From: Nanobdellota archaeon
GTDB taxonomy: Archaea; Nanoarchaeota; Nanoarchaeia; Parvarchaeales; Parvarchaeaceae
Assembly (NCBI GenBank): GCA_021834945.1
Contig: JAKBRA010000028.1
Span: 1-7,139 of the forward strand
DNA length: 7,139 nt
Reading direction: 5' to 3'
Shown piece after piece: positions 4,166 through 7,139 of this stretch. Below the pieces are notes generated by a model. It saw only the letters and a list, made by a program, of their open reading frames with translations, was not told where the DNA came from and did no database searches. The translations under genes and the position numbers were made by a program. Each line of letters opens with the position of its first letter. Positions within the stretch are counted from its first letter, which is position 1.

Positions 4166-7139
4166 TCAAAGCAGTTTTATGAACGATGGTTTCGGTTCAA
4201 ATATCTCTCCCTCCCTTTTCAGTACTGATATCGCAGAATCAACCTTGTCCTGGTCTATTCCTGCCTTTTCCGCATCCTCATAAATCTTTGAAAGCGGAAC
4301 CGAGCTGCCCATTGGCATCGAGTCTATCTCGCTTTTTATCATTGATTTTACAGTTAAGACAGTGTTTCTCTGCGATGATGATATTCCTGTTGTTATCCTG
4401 TCTATATCAAATTGCCCGGTGCTGCTGTCTATTCCAACATCCCCAAGATATGCCATCATCAAATCTATCGCACGCTTTGCATCCTCTACGGTTGCGTAAT
4501 CCGATAATCTAACCTTTGCGCTTGCTTCCGTAAGCCTTACAACAGCCTCAAGCTGCCTTGCAGATATCGGTATTGGCTTCACTTCTTCGCCCTCTGTTGA
4601 ATACTGTGACCTTAGCTTGAGGTAAAAGTCCTGTATCACCTTCATTGCATCCACAGACATTTTCGGTTTGATATTCTGCTTTGCATATGCGATGTATTTC
4701 TTCATTATGTTTGGAGGTATCTCAGGCTTGTTCTTGTTTATGTCTCTGTTTGCTTCAAGTATCCTCTGCGCAATTAAGGTATCTGTTTCCTTATCCGGCC
4801 TGTCCTTCAATATGAATATTAAATCGAAACGGTTTATCAATGTCGGCGGAAGCTCAATCTGTGAGGATATCACATCGAATGGATTAAATCTTCCAAGCTT
4901 TGGATTTGCGGCTGCAAGTACGCTTGTCTGTGCGGTAAGCGTTGCATGTATGTTGGCTTTTGAGATGCTTATTGAATTGTGAGATACTATACCGTTTACT
5001 ATTAAAGTATGCGTAGGAAGTACCCCTACATCATATACAAATTCCTTTTCGTATTTTATTTTTCTTATTCCTTTAATTTTTGTAAGGGTCAAATCACCTA
5101 CTGCTAATCCTTTTAGTGTTTTTATAGTTTGGGTTGTCTCTTCCATTTCGTTTATAATTTTAATGAGGGCATTTTTGTATACGTTTTCTCTTTGGTAAAT
5201 TTTATGACTTCTAGATTTGGTTTTTACTTTTTTGTTTTCCCAGTAATTTATTAAAGACGATGAAACTTCAGAATGATTCCCTAAATCTAAACACGAAATT
5301 CCCAGCTGCATACGTATTTTTATTAATTTATTTAAATCTATTTGTCTGTCTGAAAAAATTGTGTCCTTTGCGGTTTTTACTGTATCTAACTTTTTGTCCA
5401 TATACAATATCAGCTTTCTGAATTTTCTCGAAGAGAGTCTGTTATTCCGGTTTGCATTCGATGATATTACTCTTGACTGCTTTATTCTTAATCTGTCGCT
5501 TATACGCTTTAAAGTTTTACTTATATCATCTATTGAGTCATTACGTGAAGTGCTTGTCATCTTATCAGTTATTTGGTCCAATAGAACTTTATTCTTCCGT
5601 ATTGAAATAAAGCCAACGTTTTCTTTAAATTTAATTAGGTTTTTTATACCCGTTATATCTAGTTTGTAAAAAGGCTTTCCGGTATCAAGTTTTTCTTCGT
5701 ATACTGTGGATGTTATCCCAAATCTTAAAAGAAGCGTGCTTACCTGTTCAAGTTTTTGTCTGCATGAAGACACTAATCCAACTCTGTTTTTTGTCGCAAA
5801 TCCATCGCCTTCAAACATGGCTTTAAGAAGCTCTGATACATTTTTGTTTGAAGTTCTCATTAGTAAATCTGGAATTTTCTTTTTGTCGCTTTTTTGTAGA
5901 ATAGAATTATCTATTGCGTTTAAGTATTCTACTATTGATTTGGAAATTGCTCTAACAAAATAGCAAGTTTTTGAGATGTACTTGTTTTTCATAATTTTAG
6001 GTGGCCGCATCTGTACATAAGGTTTGACATTAAATATTTTATAGGTTAAATCAAAAAAATCTTTAATCAAGTTTATGTCAGTATTTGTAAAGTTGACACC
6101 GTTTTTTATGCCGCGGTTTAACTCATAACTTCCGTCTGTCAGCAAATAGCCCATCCAACGGCAAAACGAAGAGTCGTTATGCACTAAATTATTTTTTACT
6201 GCAACTGCTTCTATTGGCATTCCTTGGTCTATACCAGAGATTGGTAAAAATGAAGGTATGGGTATCTGCATTCCCTTTTCAAGTTTTTCAGCAGAAATAG
6301 TCTTAAATTCCCCCTCCTTAAATATCCATATAGGGTGGTTTGGCGTAACAGTTAACCTTCTTCCATTGGCAAATTCGATAGTTATTAAGGTCTTTTCAGC
6401 TTTGTGTCTGCTCAATTGGAAAGCATTAGTTTCAAATATCTTATCAAAATCTGTTGTAAGAAGTTTTATATTTAAATCCTTAGCATCGAGAATTTCGCAA
6501 TTCTTCCCTTCTATTACTTTATCCCTGTTTATTTCTAGATATTTTTCGACTAATTTTCCAATTTCTACTTCCGAACCATCCGATAAAAGAACTCTTGAAT
6601 CATATGAATAACTTTGCTGTTCAAGCGCCTCGTGCATTGCAACCCTGTCATCCTTGTTCATCTTGTCAAGCTCATCTATCATCAGTAATCCTTTATTGGT
6701 AAGAGGAAGTGCTCCTGCTTCAAGTATGTAGCTTCTCGTAGCTTCATCCTTTATTATAGTTGCAGTCAAACCGGCTGCACTGGATCCCATACCTACAACA
6801 TACCTTGCTTTAGGCGCTATCCCGGTTACGTATTTCAAAAGAGAACTCTTCGAAGTATTGTGTGAAACTATTCCATTTGCTATAAATCTGTGGCTTTTTG
6901 GTACCTCTATGTCATAAACGTCTTCTTTCCCAAGTGTTCTAATTTCTACAACTCTTTCAAATCTTTTTTCTCTGTGTCCGTTTATGTTCTTTAAAGATTT
7001 CACAATATCCCTGAGTTTTTCAGTTTTCCTTTTTGATGCAAAGCCTATTTTTTTGTAGAATTTCAATATGTCTTCCGCTTTTCTTATTACAAGATTGTTG
7101 CCGTTTGATTTTTTATCAAATACAATTCTAGATTGTATG
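4166..7139 (-). CDS. mcm: MCM replicative helicase, intein-split, 5' part missing
   Basis: MCM is the hexameric 3'-5' DNA helicase of the archaeal replication fork. The gene runs off the right edge, so the N-terminal domain, the first part of the AAA+ domain and the start codon are not seen. Host segments are 6614-6856 and 4166-4975. The first holds the end of Walker A (TSKSSLLKYV), GMGSSAAGLTA and Walker B (GLLMIDELDKM). The second holds the pre-sensor-1 hairpin (SISISKANIHATLTAQ), sensor 1 (AAANPKLGRFNP), the arginine finger (LINRFDLIF) and sensor 2 (ISARQLEAVVRLTEAS). A winged-helix tail of about 75 residues ends in PSFIKLL. Joined, the segments read like an intact MCM with no missing catalytic residue in view. 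The frame stays open to the window edge; the TTG at 7066 lies within the first intein and is not a start. The gene leads an operon with the OB-fold, aIF2-beta and DUF424 genes. Confidence 0.97.
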   Translation of the reverse strand, partial: IQSRIVFDKKSNGNNLVIRKAEDILKFYKKIGFASKRKTEKLRDIVKSLKNINGHREKRFERVVEIRTLGKEDVYDIEVPKSHRFIANGIVSHNTSKSSLLKYVTGIAPKARYVVGMGSSAAGLTATIIKDEATRSYILEAGALPLTNKGLLMIDELDKMNKDDRVAMHEALEQQSYSYDSRVLLSDGSEVEIGKLVEKYLEINRDKVIEGKNCEILDAKDLNIKLLTTDFDKIFETNAFQLSRHKAEKTLITIEFANGRRLTVTPNHPIWIFKEGEFKTISAEKLEKGMQIPIPSFLPISGIDQGMPIEAVAVKNNLVHNDSSFCRWMGYLLTDGSYELNRGIKNGVNFTNTDINLIKDFFDLTYKIFNVKPYVQMRPPKIMKNKYISKTCYFVRAISKSIVEYLNAIDNSILQKSDKKKIPDLLMRTSNKNVSELLKAMFEGDGFATKNRVGLVSSCRQKLEQVSTLLLRFGITSTVYEEKLDTGKPFYKLDITGIKNLIKFKENVGFISIRKNKVLLDQITDKMTSTSRNDSIDDISKTLKRISDRLRIKQSRVISSNANRNNRLSSRKFRKLILYMDKKLDTVKTAKDTIFSDRQIDLNKLIKIRMQLGISCLDLGNHSEVSSSLINYWENKKVKTKSRSHKIYQRENVYKNALIKIINEMEETTQTIKTLKGLAVGDLTLTKIKGIRKIKYEKEFVYDVGVLPTHTLIVNGIVSHNSISISKANIHATLTAQTSVLAAANPKLGRFNPFDVISSQIELPPTLINRFDLIFILKDRPDKETDTLIAQRILEANRDINKNKPEIPPNIMKKYIAYAKQNIKPKMSVDAMKVIQDFYLKLRSQYSTEGEEVKPIPISARQLEAVVRLTEASAKVRLSDYATVEDAKRAIDLMMAYLGDVGIDSSTGQFDIDRITTGISSSQRNTVLTVKSMIKSEIDSMPMGSSVPLSKIYEDAEKAGIDQDKVDSAISVLKREGEIFEPKPSFIKLL
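4976..6613 (-). mobile_element. Intein 2 in MCM, complete, with endonuclease
   Basis: The intein has 546 residues, inserted between HEALEQQ and SISISKA. It excises itself from the protein and its endonuclease can spread the element to intein-free alleles. Splicing block A is SYSYDSRVLLSDG, with Ser1 as nucleophile in place of the common Cys. Block B is TVTPNHPIW, with the TxxH motif at 90-93. Block F is VYDVGVLPTHTLIVNGI and block G ends SHN, followed by Ser+1 of the host. The endonuclease has LAGLIDADG motif 1 as MGYLLTDGSY (154-163, Asp160) and motif 2 as LLKAMFEGDGFA (262-273, Asp270). Both acidic residues are kept, and a KKIP block D (about 245-248) lies between, so activity is plausible. 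About 170 residues (348-520) between endonuclease and block F exceed a minimal DOD intein. The DNA is more A/T-rich than the host: 25% G+C in bases 5041-5100 against 45% in 4561-4620, counted by eye. Confidence 0.96.
5210..5332 (-). other. Putative XRE-type helix-turn-helix inside intein 2
   Basis: Intein residues 428-468 include LNKLIKIRMQLGIS, then CLDLGNHSEV and SSSLINYWENKKVKTK. This follows the layout of XRE/Cro-type helix-turn-helix domains: a first helix ending LxxLG(I/L)S, a second helix, a short turn with (G/E)VSxS, then a recognition helix ending in WExxK. In an intein endonuclease such a module would help recognise the long homing site. The preceding stretch (about 348-410, basic, with SKTLKRISDRLRIKQSRV) may be a second helical DNA-binding unit. 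The call is by eye from the pattern and is not certain. Confidence 0.55.
6857..7139 (-). mobile_element. Intein 1 in MCM, C-terminal part (Walker A site)
   Basis: This is the last 94 codons of an intein that splits the P-loop. The host sequence resumes as TSKSSLLKY, so the insertion lies between the final Gly of GDPG (off the window) and Thr, which is the +1 nucleophile. The C-terminal splicing blocks are clear: VYDIEVPKSHRFIANGIVSHN, with penultimate His and terminal Asn. Before it, the segment DILKFYKKIGFASKRKTEKL looks like the end of a LAGLIDADG (DOD) homing endonuclease domain. The unseen part therefore probably carries an endonuclease. MCM/CDC21 inteins at this P-loop position are known from Thermococcales and haloarchaea. 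The first residue and block A lie outside the window, so splicing competence cannot be judged fully. Confidence 0.95.

Noticed and set aside
3444..4182. Plus-strand open frames over aIF2-beta and the OB-fold gene (3444-3683, 3611-3880, 3952-4182)
   Set aside because: They are shadows of well-supported minus-strand genes, with no family match or start signal.
4186..6611. Open frames on the + strand across the mcm region (for example 4186-4512, 4668-4982, 5361-5669, 5706-5963, 6258-6611)
   Set aside because: They are antisense to a fully convincing MCM/intein reading frame, have hydrophobic or low-complexity translations with no recognisable family, and have no promoter or ribosome site that I can see.
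7064..7066. Apparent start codon (TTG) of a 966-residue protein
   Set aside because: The frame stays open to the window edge and the codon lies inside intein 1, whose endonuclease-like sequence continues upstream. It encodes an internal Leu.

Overview
The window is archaeal. It carries four genes of the conserved ribosomal protein/RNA polymerase block (uS13, uS4, uS11, RNA polymerase subunit D) and the archaeal translation factors aIF1A and aIF2-beta. It also holds a DUF424 gene, an OB-fold gene and the replicative helicase MCM. The frequent ATA, AGA and AGG codons, very short spacers and small proteins would suit a compact genome, possibly a DPANN lineage such as Micrarchaeota. That placement is a guess, because nothing in the sequence names the lineage.

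Layout. Positions 23-2246 on the + strand hold rps13-rps4-rps11-rpoD, with gaps of only 2 to 6 bases. The rpl18e-rpl13-rps9-rpoN-rpoK genes that follow rpoD in many archaea are absent here. A 47-base gap containing a TATA-like element instead leads into a small membrane-anchored protein of unknown function (2294-2728). All genes from 2725 to the right edge lie on the - strand. Read in transcription order they are MCM (incomplete, running off the right edge), an OB-fold protein, aIF2-beta and DUF424, packed with gaps or overlaps of 1-2 bases as one probable operon. They are followed by aIF1A, which has its own TATA box. The two strands meet at 2725-2728, where the stop codons overlap.

The most striking element is the MCM gene. 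Two inteins interrupt its AAA+ ATPase core. The first, cut by the window edge, sits inside the Walker A loop (joining ...G to TSKSS). The second is complete at 546 residues and sits between HEALEQQ and SISISKA, just before the pre-sensor-1 hairpin. The second intein begins with Ser rather than Cys and keeps both LAGLIDADG-type endonuclease motifs. It also carries about 170 extra residues, including what looks like an XRE-type helix-turn-helix. Both inteins must splice out before a working helicase can form.

The genes fall into a transcription/small-subunit module on one strand and a replication/translation-initiation module on the other. Coupling of mcm with aIF2-beta is a known archaeal theme. 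The OB-fold gene wedged between them is a candidate single-stranded-DNA-binding or replication partner. No RNA gene, CRISPR array, insertion sequence or long non-coding stretch is visible; the largest gap between genes is under 50 bases.
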